Shown: positions 13,413 to 25,887 of the stretch, one piece after another | Layout: each line of letters starts with the position of its first letter | Numbering within the stretch: the stretch's first letter is position 1 | Assembly: GCA_022605955.1 (NCBI GenBank) | Contig: JAKCOZ010000007.1 | Coordinates: 34,388,991-34,452,990 of the forward strand | Direction: 5' to 3' | DNA length: 64,000 nucleotides | DNA from: Rallus limicola | Taxonomy: Eukaryota > Chordata > Aves > Gruiformes > Rallidae | Program-made: the position numbers and the translations under genes | Notes under the pieces: generated by a model | What the model was told of the DNA's origin: nothing | Seen by the model: the letters and a program-made list of their open reading frames with translations, nothing else | Database searches by the model: none

Positions 13413-15152
13413 CTACTGATAATTTAACTAGATTCTCCTGAGTTAATTTTGAAGATGCTGGCACACATTGTGACCACTGGCAAGCTGGTTGAGTCTAAAA
13501 AGGGCTTTCTGTCTTACATACAAATGCATAAGCTATAGCAATCTATCAAGGGTGAAAGGAAAGGCCATAGTGACAACACTGAAAGTGCAAAGGTAACCTT
13601 CATCGTTTGCACCAACTGGGTACATGACCTGATAAAGTGATGCTGGCAGCACAGAAGCTACCACTTCATCTCCCATAGGAAGGACACTTTAAATACAATG
13701 CTGATTTTAAAGGCACTGTTTTAAAGCTACAACAAAACTTAAATGAATTTAGCAGTATCTCCAGTATGTTAGGAAACTACTTAGTTCACAGCATTGTTTA
13801 ACATAGTATTGTGGTTGGTAAAAATAGTCCTATGCCATTCCTCTTTTCAGACTGTATTAGAGAACAGATGCCCTTAGAGAATATTCTATAATTTTTCTTA
13901 ACAATATAAATCTTCAGACATAATTTACAGCCAAGATCCTAAGCAGAACTAAATTACACTAGAAACAATTTCCTTTAAAATATTGACAGATATAAAAAGA
14001 GCTGCACTGTATTCCATTTAAAAAGTGTAACTGATTCATAGGCTTAACTGAATATTGTTAATATAAGTACTGCCACATTTATAGCACAAGTGCACAGTTG
14101 TGTTACCAGCTGAACAAATTAGTTTTGTTAAGGAGTACTTAACTAAAAAGGGAAAAAAAATAAATCTCAATTTTATGACACTTTTCAATTACATTGTTTA
14201 ATCATTTTGGGAGACACTGCATAGCTCGTGCATATCAGCAAATAGAAGAATTTTCAGGAAGGAAAAGCCTTAGGAATAAGCTAGGAGAGAAATGACTGTT
14301 TGAGGACCTGGGTTTTCTAAAGAATGCAAATGCCCCAGATTCAAAAGCAAGAATTAATCAGCCAAAGATTACAACTTCCCCATCTACACAGCACTTAAGT
14401 AGAAGGTTCAAGTTCAGTGGAGGTAGAGAAGATGCGCAGTCATCCTTCTCTTCTTCAAGCTAGGGCTTAAAACTCTTGCTGACACTTGTGCTAGACTCCC
14501 AGGCGTACACCCTGCTGAGCATCAAATAATCGTGCAACAAACTCTGCTCTATAAAATCTTAATTCAGTGACTTTTTGTCCAAGAAACCATGGGTTTTGTA
14601 CATTAAGTCCTATATAGTAATTCATAGACATAATGAACCTTAAATACAGCGGCAAGTATTAACTTCTTGGAAATCAGTAGTCTTGCTCTCCTAAAGGCAA
14701 CAGCAGTTTATTTGTTAAGAGCCATAATCAAGCAGTAGCTATTGACTTGCAGTTAACCAAAAAATAAAAGCAATAACACACCTTCAAAATTCTCCGTTTG
14801 GCATTTCTTTGTGATATTATATATTATATAGGAAGTAGGTTTTCAGTCTGCTTTCTCTTGTCCCCTCCTTTGGAAGAGGCATTCCTACATCAGTTCAGAT
14901 AAAAGCCCTTAAGTAAGTAGTAGCTGTAACATGTGGGTCCCTGGGCCTTGTCCTCTGCAAGGAGCAGCAAGGAAGGTGAAAGCGGATTCAGCTTCATTAA
15001 ATAATCAAATAGCATTTCCCACAATATTAGCTAGAATATAAATTCAAAACACTTGGGGCACAACAAAATTTGGAAATACCACTTCTGCACACAGTAAGAA
15101 TCAGAAAACACCAGCGAGAAGAAAATACTGTCAGGGTCTGGCTTTGTTCATT
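13413..15152. other. Unique intronic DNA
   Basis: No repeat or gene recognised between the CR1 copies at 12.9 and 15.2 kb. Confidence 0.6.
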
Positions 15153-15762
15153 GTTTTGCCCAGGTGGCCAAGAAAGCCAATGGCATCTTGGCTTGTATCA
15201 GGAACAGTGTGGCCAGCAGATCCAGGGAAGTGATTATGCATTGGTGAGGCTGCACCTCAAACACTGTGTCAAGTTTTGGGCCCCTCACTATAAGAAAGAC
15301 ATCAAGGTCCTGGAGCACGTTCATAGAAGGGTAACCAGGCTGGTGAAGGGGCTGGAGAGCAAACCTTATAAGGAGTGGCTGAGGGAGCCAGCATTGTTTA
15401 GCCTGGAGAAGAGGAGGCTGAGGGGAGAACCTTATCACTGCCTATAATTATCTGAAAGGAGGTTGTAGAAACGTGGGTATTGGGTCTCTTCACCCAAGAG
15501 ACAGGTGATAGACAGGACGAGAGGGAATGGCCTCAAGCTGCACCAGGGCAGGTTCAGACTAGACACTAGGAAAAAATTCTTCACTGAAAAGGTTATTGGG
15601 CATTGGAACAGGCTGCCCAGGGAGGTGGTTGAGTCACCAACCCTGGATGTATTTAAAAGACGGGTAGATGAGGTGCTCAAGGACATGGTTTAGCATAGGA
15701 CAGGTATAGTTGGACTTGATGATCTCAAAGGTCTTTTCCAACCTACTGATTTTGTGATTTTG
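15153..15762 (+). mobile_element. CR1 LINE fragment, about 0.6 kb
   Basis: It begins at GCCCAGGTGGCCAAGAAAGC and contains CACTATAAGAAAGACATC and CTGCCCAGGGAGGTGGTTGAG. It ends at the tail GATTTTGTGATTTTGTGG. ORF2 is split into two open pieces (15070-15447 and 15505-15693) in different frames. It is antisense to ASAP1. Confidence 0.93.
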
Positions 15763-17927
15763 TGGTGGTTTTTTTGCTTGGTTTTGTGTGTGTTGTGCTG
15801 GTTTTATAGGGTTGTTTGCAGGGGTGGGGTGTTTGGTTTCTTTGGGTTTTGATTTTTTTGTGGGTTTTTTTTTATTTTTTAAAGCAGTTTTACAGCTGAA
15901 GAGGATATATATCACTTCAAAAAAAGTACAGGCTGGCAACATTCTTCTCTAAAATGAGGAATGTAATTTATGATTCAGGACTAAGAGAGGCATTTAGGAA
16001 AGCTAATGAAAACCAAGACTGCTACCACAGGGTAACAAGAGTGCATGGACATAGCTGATCATTACCATGTAGCTTTTCATTCTTCTATAATATGTAACTA
16101 GAAAATATAGGTTACACTTAAACACAGGACAATGGCATAGCTTAAAACCCACCCTAAAGAGAGGTAACTGCATAATAAAGTATATTTAAATGGAAACCAA
16201 GTTATTCCTATTTTAGTCAATTTTTTTTCCTTTTACCTACGCGATCCCTGCCCACAGCACAAAATTAAATTTATCTGAATGTTACCTCTATTCTCAAAGA
16301 CAATGTATTAATTCCAACTCATTCTAAAAGTTGTGTAAGCTAATCCTAATGGAGATGCAGCTAGTGCTTCAATAACATTAACATATCAACATCATTCTAA
16401 AGATACTCAAGAAGCTCACACAACTGATGAATGATTTTACATAAAAACCAGACAGAGGTACCAGAACAACAGGAGATTAATAGGCTGCAGTAGTTTAAAA
16501 TTAAATAACAGCACAGTAGTTCTCACAAAGTTGCAAAAAAGAAACTATGAATAGAACAAACTAAACATAGTTCCATTTTGTGAATACTTTCACTTAGCCA
16601 AGAAGATAGTTTCTTAATTAAAAAAAATCTGCAGCTTCTTCATCGTATTTTTAATAAAAAATTAAAACCTCCAAATGCAATTTCACTCTGTGGAGGCACA
16701 TCAATGAAGATGGATTTTTCTCCTTTTCCTTAGGAAATAGCAACCATTTCCCTGTTTCAAGTGTCTGTACAATACAATAGATGTCTTATATGCTAAACAT
16801 ATGCCTATGGTTATAAGATTCTCTTCAGAGCACAGAATGAATGTATAGAAAAACAGCGAGGCATAGCATGAAAATTTGCACAGGAAAGATGAAATGGTTA
16901 AGCAAATGAAGGTTAAAATCTGTAACATTCCACATTCCAGTTGTTATGACCAGAAGCAGCAGGTATCCCTGCAGGTTTTTGTGGAAAGCCCAAGTGCTCA
17001 GTGCTCCACAGAACCTGAAAAGGCAGTTTCCCTGTTTCCCCTTGCTAACCACGTAGTGCCTCTACCTCCTCCGTACCAGCACACCAGTGTTCAAAAATCC
17101 ACAACGTCAAGAAATTAGGTAAGATGAAAGCTGCCCTTTTCCCTGAGTTATGGCCACCACAAAGGAGGATGGCTACTACATGTCCTTTCAAGAGATGCAC
17201 AAATTTATACCAGATTAAAATTGCCATATGACCGTAACCAGAGAAGACAGATGATATTTAGCATTCCAGCTACACAGAGATCTGTTCAGTCCCAGCTGCA
17301 TCCTTGCAATCCACCTACTTTTGATGGATGAAGATACACTTTGAGACTGTAAAACTTGGATCCTTAGAAACCAACTCTGAAAAAGCAGCAATATTCATGC
17401 ATGTAGGAGTTAAATTCCGTTTTCTCCTTTGCCAGCAGGGGTGACTCAGGCTACAGATTTCCTTTTTTTAATCTCACATTCTCTCTCTTGATTTTAAAAG
17501 TTATATCCTTCAGAGCCTCAGTCAACTATTTAAACTACAGTAACTAACTGGAGTTCATATGCCTTTTCTCATGATCTTCACAACTGTGTAAACCATCATT
17601 GAAGTATGGACAATTATTGCATTTGACAATACTAATTAAGCAAAATCTGAAGAGCACTTTATGCAACTTTCAGGGCACTGTATTATTAACTCTCTAGTTT
17701 AAATACCTCCTACTACCTTTAGAAGATGACCATTTATCTACACCTCATATTACTCCAAGCAAGCAGCATTTTCTCTCAGCATGCTTCTCACTTAGGCAGA
17801 AGGCATTTAATAAAGGTGAATGTAGCTCCAAAGGCCAGGAGCTGGCATGCACAGAGAACTAAACATAAAGAAACACCCACATGGCGCAATAGAAGAATTG
17901 ACAACAGCTTTTCCAGAAATACTTTGT
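15763..17927. other. Unique intronic DNA
   Basis: It starts with a T/G-rich low-complexity stretch (15763-15885) directly after a CR1 tail; the remainder is unremarkable AT-rich sequence. Confidence 0.6.
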
Positions 17928-19137
17928 TAGGTGATCAGGCCCAGTCAGCACAGGTTCAGAAAGGGCAGGTCCTGCTTAACTAACCCAATCTCCTTTTATG
18001 ATCAGGTGACCCATCTAGGTGAGCGAAAGGCTGTGGACACTGTCTACTTAGACTTCAATAAGGCCTTTGACACTGTTTCACACAGCATTCTCCTAGAGAA
18101 GCGGGCAGCCCGTGGTTTGGATGGACATATGCTTCACTGAGCGAAACACTGTCTGGACAGACAGGCACAAAGGGTTGTAGTAAACGGAGTTAAATCCAGC
18201 TGCAGGCTGGTCACCAGTGGTATTTCCCAGGGCTCAATGCTAGGGCCAGTTCTGTTTAATGTCTGTCAATGACATGGATGAGGGATTTGAGTGCGCCCAC
18301 TCAAATTTGCAGATGATATGAAGATTGGTGGGAGTATTGATCTGCCAGAGGGTAGGCAGGCTCTACAGAGAGACATGGACAGGCTGGATCAATGCACTGA
18401 GGCCAACTGCATGAGGTTCAACACAGCCAAGGGCCGTGTCCTGCACTTCAGTCATGACAACCACATGCAAAGATACAGGCTTGGAGAGGAGCGGCTCAAG
18501 AGCTGTCCGGAGGAGAGAGACCTAGCTGGCTGAATGTGAGCCAGCAGTGTGCCCAGGTGGCCAAGAAGGCCAATGGCATACTGGCTTGCATCAGGAACAG
18601 CGTGACCAGCAGGAGGAGTGAAGTGATACTTCCCCTGTACTCAGCACTAGTAGGGCTGCTCCTGGAGTATTGTGTTCAGTTTTGGGCCCCTCACTACAAG
18701 AAAGACATTGAGATGCTTGAGCATGTCCAGAGAAGGGATACAAAACTGGTGAAGGGTTTAGAAGACAAGTCTTATGAGGAGTGGCTGAGGGAGCTGGGAT
18801 TGTTTAGTTTGGAGAAAAGGAGACTGAGGGGAGACCTCATCTAAAAGATGGTTGTAGTGAGGTAGGGGTTGTTCTCTTCTCCCTGGTAGCTAGTGACAGG
18901 GCAAGGGGAAGTTTAGGTTAGATATTAGGAAAAATTTCCTTACTGAAAGGGTTGTCAGATATTGGAACACGCTGCCCAGGGAGGTGGTTGAGTCATCATC
19001 CCTGGAGGTGTTTAAAAGAAGAGTAGATGTTGTACTTGGTGACATGGCCTAGTGTTGAACCTAGTAGGGCTAGATTGACAGTTGGACTCGATGATCTTGA
19101 AGGTCTTTTCCAACCAGAACCATTCTACGATTCCATG
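17928..19137 (+). mobile_element. Longest CR1 copy, with remnant reverse transcriptase
   Basis: About 1.2 kb of CR1 ORF2 and 3' end. Visible reverse transcriptase landmarks are YLDFNKAFD (motif A, 18045-18071), [14 protein letters not shown] (motif B, from 18219) and FADD (motif C, 18306-18317). Stops and frameshifts between motifs B and C, and after HMLH at 18140, show that it is dead. It ends at ACCATTCTACGATTCCATGG. It is antisense to ASAP1 and truncated at 5', lacking ORF1 and the endonuclease. Confidence 0.95.
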
Positions 19138-22100
19138 GTTTCCCTTTCACAGAGCAGTCGCTTCAAAAGTCCTACCTGTTCCTCCTCATTGCCTAAGACA
19201 GCAGGCACAACCCTTCAGATCTCTGCAGAACAGATACAGCAGGCACCAGCTGCATCCCTGGAGAAGAGCACATGGCAAGACAGAGGCTAAGAACCCTGCC
19301 TGACCTCAGAGGCCTATAAAAATCCCTAATGGGAAAGAGAGGGGGATGTTCAATGGCTGAACACAGTCTATTGCAACACAAAGGGTAGAGAACTTTAAAG
19401 AAATCAGCAGGTAGGAGACTCAAAAAATGCAAAATGGAAAGGCACAGTGCTTTGTACCACCTATGGCAAGCTGTAGAAATCCTTGTGGATCTGAAAATTT
19501 TAAGTACTCAAATAAAGGTGATATATTCAAAGAAAAGCAATTCACATGGCTAGGAAATATAAATTTAACATCTTTGTTCTGTCATAGCCTGAGCTGCAAG
19601 TTACTGGAGACAGAGAAGCTGTACTGGAGAAGGTATCCCTACATCTTTGCCCTTTTCCTATGCTGTTGCCTTGTCATATGCTGTTGGTGACGTCAGAGAA
19701 GATCCTAGTGCAGCTGTTCTACTCACTAATGGTATTTCTGTTATGTAAGCTGCAATGAGAAGGAATTCATCAGTAGATAGATAACCATATATGCACAATA
19801 CCAAGCAACAGACAAACCTCAGTAAAACACTGGGAAAAAACCTCTGAAAGCTCTGAAGAAAACTAGGACAATTTTTCCTCTTCCCTCACTGAGCTTTTGT
19901 CTTCTTCAGATCCGAGTACCAGCTGTCATCGCAAAGCCCAAAAAAAGCTATTTACATAGAGAAGGGGAAGACTTTCTGAAAGGCTTAGCAATAACTAAGT
20001 AATAAAATATTAACAAGTATGTTCACTTCACCAATGAAACATCTTACATATTCTGGTTTTTAAATGTATATAGTCCACATTTCACAAATTATATTGATAG
20101 CACTCTAGCAAAATCAAATTACTAAACTTTAAAATGAAACAATTTGTTCAAATTTTTTTTGTATATTTTACAGTATGTCTTAAACTCAGAAGAGAAAAAG
20201 AGCTGATCTTGTTTCCTGTATAGATTGAGGAATGGTTGTTTTTACAGCCATAGAAAAAGAAAAGCTGTGATTTATTGCCAGCCTTAACAAGGACAGCCCT
20301 AAACCTACCAAGAGCGAAAATCATTTAACTTCTCTAGATTATTCCAGAACACCCAGTCTTTATGCAGTGAATGGAAATTTACTAAGGCATCTAATTGAAA
20401 CACTGAAAGTATAAAGCCTTTTCAAAAAGCCCTTTTGTTTTGATAAAATCCATAATCCTTTACAGAAAAAAAATGAAGTGACTGTTATTAATCTAGCCCC
20501 TGGCCTTTAAAGAATAACATTTTCAGTATAGATTTGCTTTATACACACACACTGTTTTGGAAAGAATCTTGGTGCATCAGGCACTGAAAAAAACCCACCA
20601 CGCAGAGTTCAGGCCCTTACCAATCTCCTTACCAAGGATGCTATCAAGATATGCTGCATTTGACAAGTATCTACCTTGAAACAGAGCGTTTTGACAAGAA
20701 GAAAACAACTAAAACGAACCAGGCAAACCACAACAAAATTCAGTTTACATCAGAGGTTTGGATTAAATGGAGGGTAAGGAAAAGAGACATAGTAGTGACG
20801 CTACCTTTAAGTCAAAAGGCCTTGATTGAATTACAACAACTTTTATGGAACTCCAGCTAAAAACATCCCTGTTCATAAACCAGTGGAGCAGCATACCAAG
20901 CCAAATATCCCTGGGTGCTGTTTCTGCACTCCTATAAGCATCTATTTCTCACCTTGGCTAGAGACAGCTACGGGCTGAGCAAGCAAAGCTATTCACATGC
21001 CCATGACCATAAATCTTTCATTGTGAATTCACAAGAGAATATTGTAGGATCCTATTTTTTGTCCAAGCTTATTACAAGTTACCAGTAGGCAGCTAGAAAG
21101 GAGTAAATCCTACACCTGGCAACTGCAGCCTTTCAGAGCTTTCATGAACATGGCATTGTGGGGCTCTCTGGAAGCTAGCGCTGCACAGAATGCTAAGGGC
21201 TGTATTTGAGCAGGGCTGAAGGCAGGACACAAATAGAATGGGGCAGCAGCAAAGGAAGCTGTGTGCAACGATGCAAAAAAAAAAAATCTGATTGCTAATT
21301 TGTATTCTGCCTGAATAGGAGAAAGAAAGTAAGAAAACCTCCAGCTCATTCACATGGGGAATATAAATAGAAGATTCAGTAAAGAACTGCTTTTCTAAGC
21401 ATTGGCATTTGGAACATACTCAAATTCTAGTTATATACTGAATAATCATAAAAGGCAACACTTGTTAATCACAAAATTGGAGAGTTCCAAAGTTTGGCAA
21501 TAGACTGATTTAAAGCCAGTGTTACATACAGTTTGTATAATATACACAAATAGGACTCAGAGTTAAAGACACATAATACAGTAGGTGATGGCAACTGCGG
21601 GTAACTATCTTCCATGCTGGATGTGATTGTATGGTACATTTCACAATAGTTATACAAAGATGAAATACAGAGCTCGAGGACCATAAACAAGGGATTATTT
21701 TACAAACATTCAACTGACAGTCATAGGCACTGAGGAAAAAATCGGTGTTAAGGAAATAATACAGTGAAGCAAAATAAACAGCACAGTGGAAAAACATTTA
21801 AATATACACCACAAAAGAAAAAGATGAAGCTGATTTGCAATCCAGACTCTTTTTATTTGATATTTATTACTTGCAGCTCCCTCTTCAGGGAGGTGCACAA
21901 AAACAAAGCCACCATACAGAACGTGGGAAGGGAACTCCTCCCTAGGTGAATCATTACTCTTGTTCAAAGGAGGAAAAGCAAACAACCAAGCAACCCACAC
22001 CAGACGTGTTTGTGTGGCTCCACAAAATAAAGGTGATATCTATAGCCACAGGCAGAGCACAGAATTAGGATAACAACTATAAAGCAAACCCTGCTTTATC

Positions 22101-22322
22101 CACATAAAGTACATTTCAGACAGGTTTACCCCAGACCAGATCTAAACTGCTCTATGCATTGAATGCTCAACAGCAGTTGGGAGTACATCTTCCAATTTAT
22201 CTTCATCCAAAAAGTTATAGCAGACAAAATTGTCTTAAACTGCTCCATGACATGAGACATCATATAGTAAGAGAGATAATTAGGAAATTCACTTCATAAC
22301 AACACTCAACCTCCAAACTAGA
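19138..22322. other. Unique intronic DNA
   Basis: No exon or recognisable repeat. Overlapping ORFs below 100 codons near 21.1-22.0 kb show no protein character. Confidence 0.6.
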
Positions 22323-23417
22323 TGTGGTGGTTTGACCCTGGCTGGAGACCAGACACCCACCAAAGCTGCTCTTTCACCCCCCTTTTCAGCTGGACAGGGG
22401 AGAAAATATATATTGAGAGGCTTAGGAGTCAAGATAAGGACAGGGAGAGATCATTCCACAACCAGTGTCATGGGCAAAACAGACTCAACACAGAATAAAG
22501 CAAAGAAAACTCTCTAATTCATTACACTGCACTGCACACCCAGTGACACCAGAGTCAGGTAATGAGAAGCGTGACCAGATCTTAAAGCACCTGCCCCCAC
22601 CCCTCCCTTCTTAGCAGACTTCACTTTAGTCATGATTTCGCTCCCTTCATCCCCCATATCGTGACACAGGGAGGGGCAGGGACTGGGAGAATGGGGCTTT
22701 CAGTCAGTTCCTCACAAGTTGTTTTTCTTCTTAGCTGGGAGGGTGGAGGGGGGGTATATTCCTCACACACCCTTCCCCTGCTGCACCGTGGGGTCCTACC
22801 CACAGGAGACAGTCCTCCATGAACTTCTCCAACATAAGTCCTATCCCACAGAGCTTCAGCTCTTCACCAGCTGCCCCAGCGTGTGTCACTTTTGCTCTGG
22901 TGTGGATCTCTCTCACCTCTGTGCCTCTGTCTCTCTTCACAGGCTGCAAGTGTTGGCAGGGGCTTGCTCCAGTATGCTCACAGCATCCCCTGTATGTCTC
23001 CACCTGCTCCAGCATGGGGCCTCTCCATGGGCTGCAGGTGGGGGTCTCAGCCTCTTCCATGGGCTGTGGGGTGACACCTGCTCCCACTATGGGTTTCTCC
23101 ACAGACATCTTTCTCTCCTGCATCTGGGGCACCTCCTCCCCTCTACCTTCACTGACCTTGGTGTCTGCACAGTTCCTTACAGATTCTCACTCCCTTCTCT
23201 GGTGGCAAAAAACAGCTGCTTGTGGTTCTTCTTAAATGTGATTCACAGAGGTACTACAACCATCGCTGGTGGGCTTGACTCAGCAACGACTCTGGCCTTG
23301 AGTCAGATGGTGTTTGCCCTGTGGGGCCTGCAAGGAGCTTCTGGCTGCTTCTTACAGGAGCCACCCCTGCAGCCCCCATTCTCCACCAGAACCCAGCTAC
23401 ACAAATCTACAACTGTA
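22323..23417 (+). mobile_element. Endogenous retrovirus LTR, copy 1 (no coding interior seen)
   Basis: It starts TGTGGTGGTTTGACCC, the family-typical start, followed by the conserved TCAAGATAAGGACAG segment. It then has GC-rich text with reiterated CTGCTCCAGCATGGG-like units and a block GAGCCACCCCTGCAGCCCCC near the 3' end. This matches, from memory, an LTR family widespread in Neoaves. A 293-codon open stretch (22719-23600) runs through the LTR and past its end; it resembles no gag, pol or env product. The 3' boundary is approximate, and strand follows the usual orientation of the family. Confidence 0.8.
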
Positions 23418-23754
23418 ACACAGCAAACAGCGTTGAAAATTAAGACCATTATCAAAGACTTCTTGGTGTCAGGTGAGCCCAATTTTCAGAAGGCAGTAGA
23501 ATTAGACTACTCATCCTCCTGTTCTTTCCATTTTCTGCTCATTTCTATACAAAATTTCATCCATTCATTGTTCCTTGAAAGTAAGAACTGTTACAGCTAA
23601 TACTTGCTATACATCAATAAAGATTTGCTATCTTTAGACACAGATTTTGGTAAATAAACCGATTTTGAATTGAAATCTATAATTTGAATTGAAATCAGTA
23701 AAAAAGCATCATTGCCAAGTTGGATATATCCTAAGAGTCTATGTACTATTTTAG

Positions 23755-24099
23755 GCAGAGGAAGTTAGGGTGGTTCAGCTTAGAGAAGAGAAGGCTCTGG
23801 GTGGAGCTTTCAGCGGCCTTCCAGAACCTGAAGGGTGCGTATACGAAAGCTGGGGAAGAACTGTTCATGGGGGCATGTAGCAGTAGGACAAGGGGTAATG
23901 TTTTTTAACTCAAAAAGGGGAGATTTAGGTTAGATATTAGGAAGTTTTTCACTCTGAGGGTGGTGGATGACTGCAACAGGTTGCCCAGAGAGGTAGTGGA
24001 GGCCCCATCCCTGGACATACTCAAGGTCAGGCTTGATGGGGCTCTGAGCAATCTGATTTAGTAAAGGGTCCCTTCCAACGTAACACATTCTACGATTTT
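23755..24099 (+). mobile_element. CR1 LINE fragment between the two LTRs
   Basis: It runs from the AGAGAAGAGAAGGCTCTGG region, through GGTTGCCCAGAGAGGTAGTGG, to the tail ACATTCTACGATTTT. It is strongly 5'-truncated with a broken frame, and antisense to ASAP1. Confidence 0.92.
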
Positions 24100-25887
24100 A
24101 GCCACAACCAAAAGAAAACAGAGGGAAAAGACAACCATACACACAAACTCCATCTAAATGCACCATGAGGTGCTGATTCCAGTAGCTCGATAAAAATTAA
24201 GTTAAAATACAATGGAGAGTGGCTTAGCCACTTCATCTGCCAGTTCCTTCAGGACCCGTAGACCCATCTCATCAGGTTCCATGGATTTGTGCACCTTGTA
24301 CACTCTTAGATGTTCTCAAACCTGACCATGGGGGGGTTTTCTTCATTCTTCCAGTTCCTGTGTTTGTCTTCTGTGACGTGGGCAGTGTGACTAGAACCCT
24401 TGCTGGGGAAGAATGAGCTTTAAAAAGTCACTGAGTACCCTCAGCCATCTCCATATCCTGGGTAACCAGGTCTCCTGTTTCATTCTGGAGAAAGTCCACA
24501 ATATATGAATACACTTTCTTACACAAAGGAGTGTAAGAATCAATTAATTTGTCAAGGATTGGATTAAAAGACCAAGAACCTAAACAAAACTCCACAAAAG
24601 CAGAGCATGCCACTCAGTTCAGACTGTGGCAAAATCCCCAAGCACCAAGATGTTGTATTTCATGCACCTCTGAAAATGCTGTGGTTTCCTGAGGTCTGCC
24701 TTGCTGCACCCCATTAAAAGTCTACCATCTTTGGTAATATTTAATTACTGACCTGAAAGATCTACAGCCCACTCACACAGCACTTTGTGTTCTTTTCTAT
24801 GAGTGCTGTTGAGGTTCTCTGGGCTTCTCTCTTCCATAGAGCTAACAGACAAGTAACACAGCACCACACTTTCAAGTTAACTGCTGAACATCCAAAGAAC
24901 ACATGACATACAGACTAACTGAACATGAACAATTCAGTGGGTTCACAGATTCACTGACCACAAGCTTTAAATAAATAAATATAAAATGCAAACCTAAAAA
25001 ATGCGCAATAAGAAAAGTCACCATTCCCAAGGTGCAGTAATAATTAAAAGGAAGAAATGCAATTTTTCAAGTTTTATTCAAGAAATTATTTCCTAGTGAG
25101 AAAACCCAAATCCATCCTGCTGCCGTGGCTCCAATGGGTACACCTGCAGAAGAGATGCTGCAGCACAGGGCTGGAAGGCAAGCAGGACTGCACCACTCAC
25201 TCCACAAACCACCCAGGTTCATGAAGAGAGAGCACCTTCAGCTGGCCACCAAGCCCAACCCTGCAAGAGCAGATCCTACAAGATTTTGTCTGAGAAACTC
25301 TGAAAAGCAATGATTTATTGTTTGGCCTATACTTACGAGTTCCACATGTAATTAGTGCAAGCTTACATATTTCATGCAGCTAACAACATATGTTCACCTG
25401 CTGCAACTACTATACACATGCTCTTACATATACCAAATGTGAAATAATAATAAAAAAACAAACCACAAAAAAGATCAGGCAGCAACATCACTAATTTCAC
25501 AACAACAGCAAATTGCTTCTCAACTGTCCTGTGAGGTTAAGAATTAAAACTTCCTGGGAAATTTGTAGTAGTATATACATTTATTTTTGCAAGGATATTT
25601 AATTTATAAAGGATGCTTATTCCTATGATTCAGTGTCACCAACTTAAGCTGAGCACATGTAAATCAGAGACTGCTTGGTCATACAAAGCAAGCCTTCCTA
25701 TGATACAGCAGTATCTTCCAATGCCTCCATGTATCATTTAAAGTGAAGCAAGCTATCAGACTCCTGGAGTTATGTTAAAAGTTAATTTAATGCAATATAT
25801 ATGGTAAATAATAGTGGGGTTTATGGTGTGAGGCTCTAAACTACTGCTGTTGTGGCAAGTGCTGAGGTCCTCTTGGTTCTGGGCTCT
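24100..25887. other. Interval between the CR1 and LTR copy 2
   Basis: No gag, protease, polymerase or envelope-like reading frame, and no primer-binding site that I can recognise. It looks like ordinary intron. Confidence 0.6.

Noticed and set aside
15070..15447. 125-codon plus-strand ORF as a gene
   Set aside because: It is CR1 ORF2 text, truncated at 5' and frameshifted; the same holds for the ORFs near 10.4, 18.3-18.8, 38.3 and 45.6 kb.
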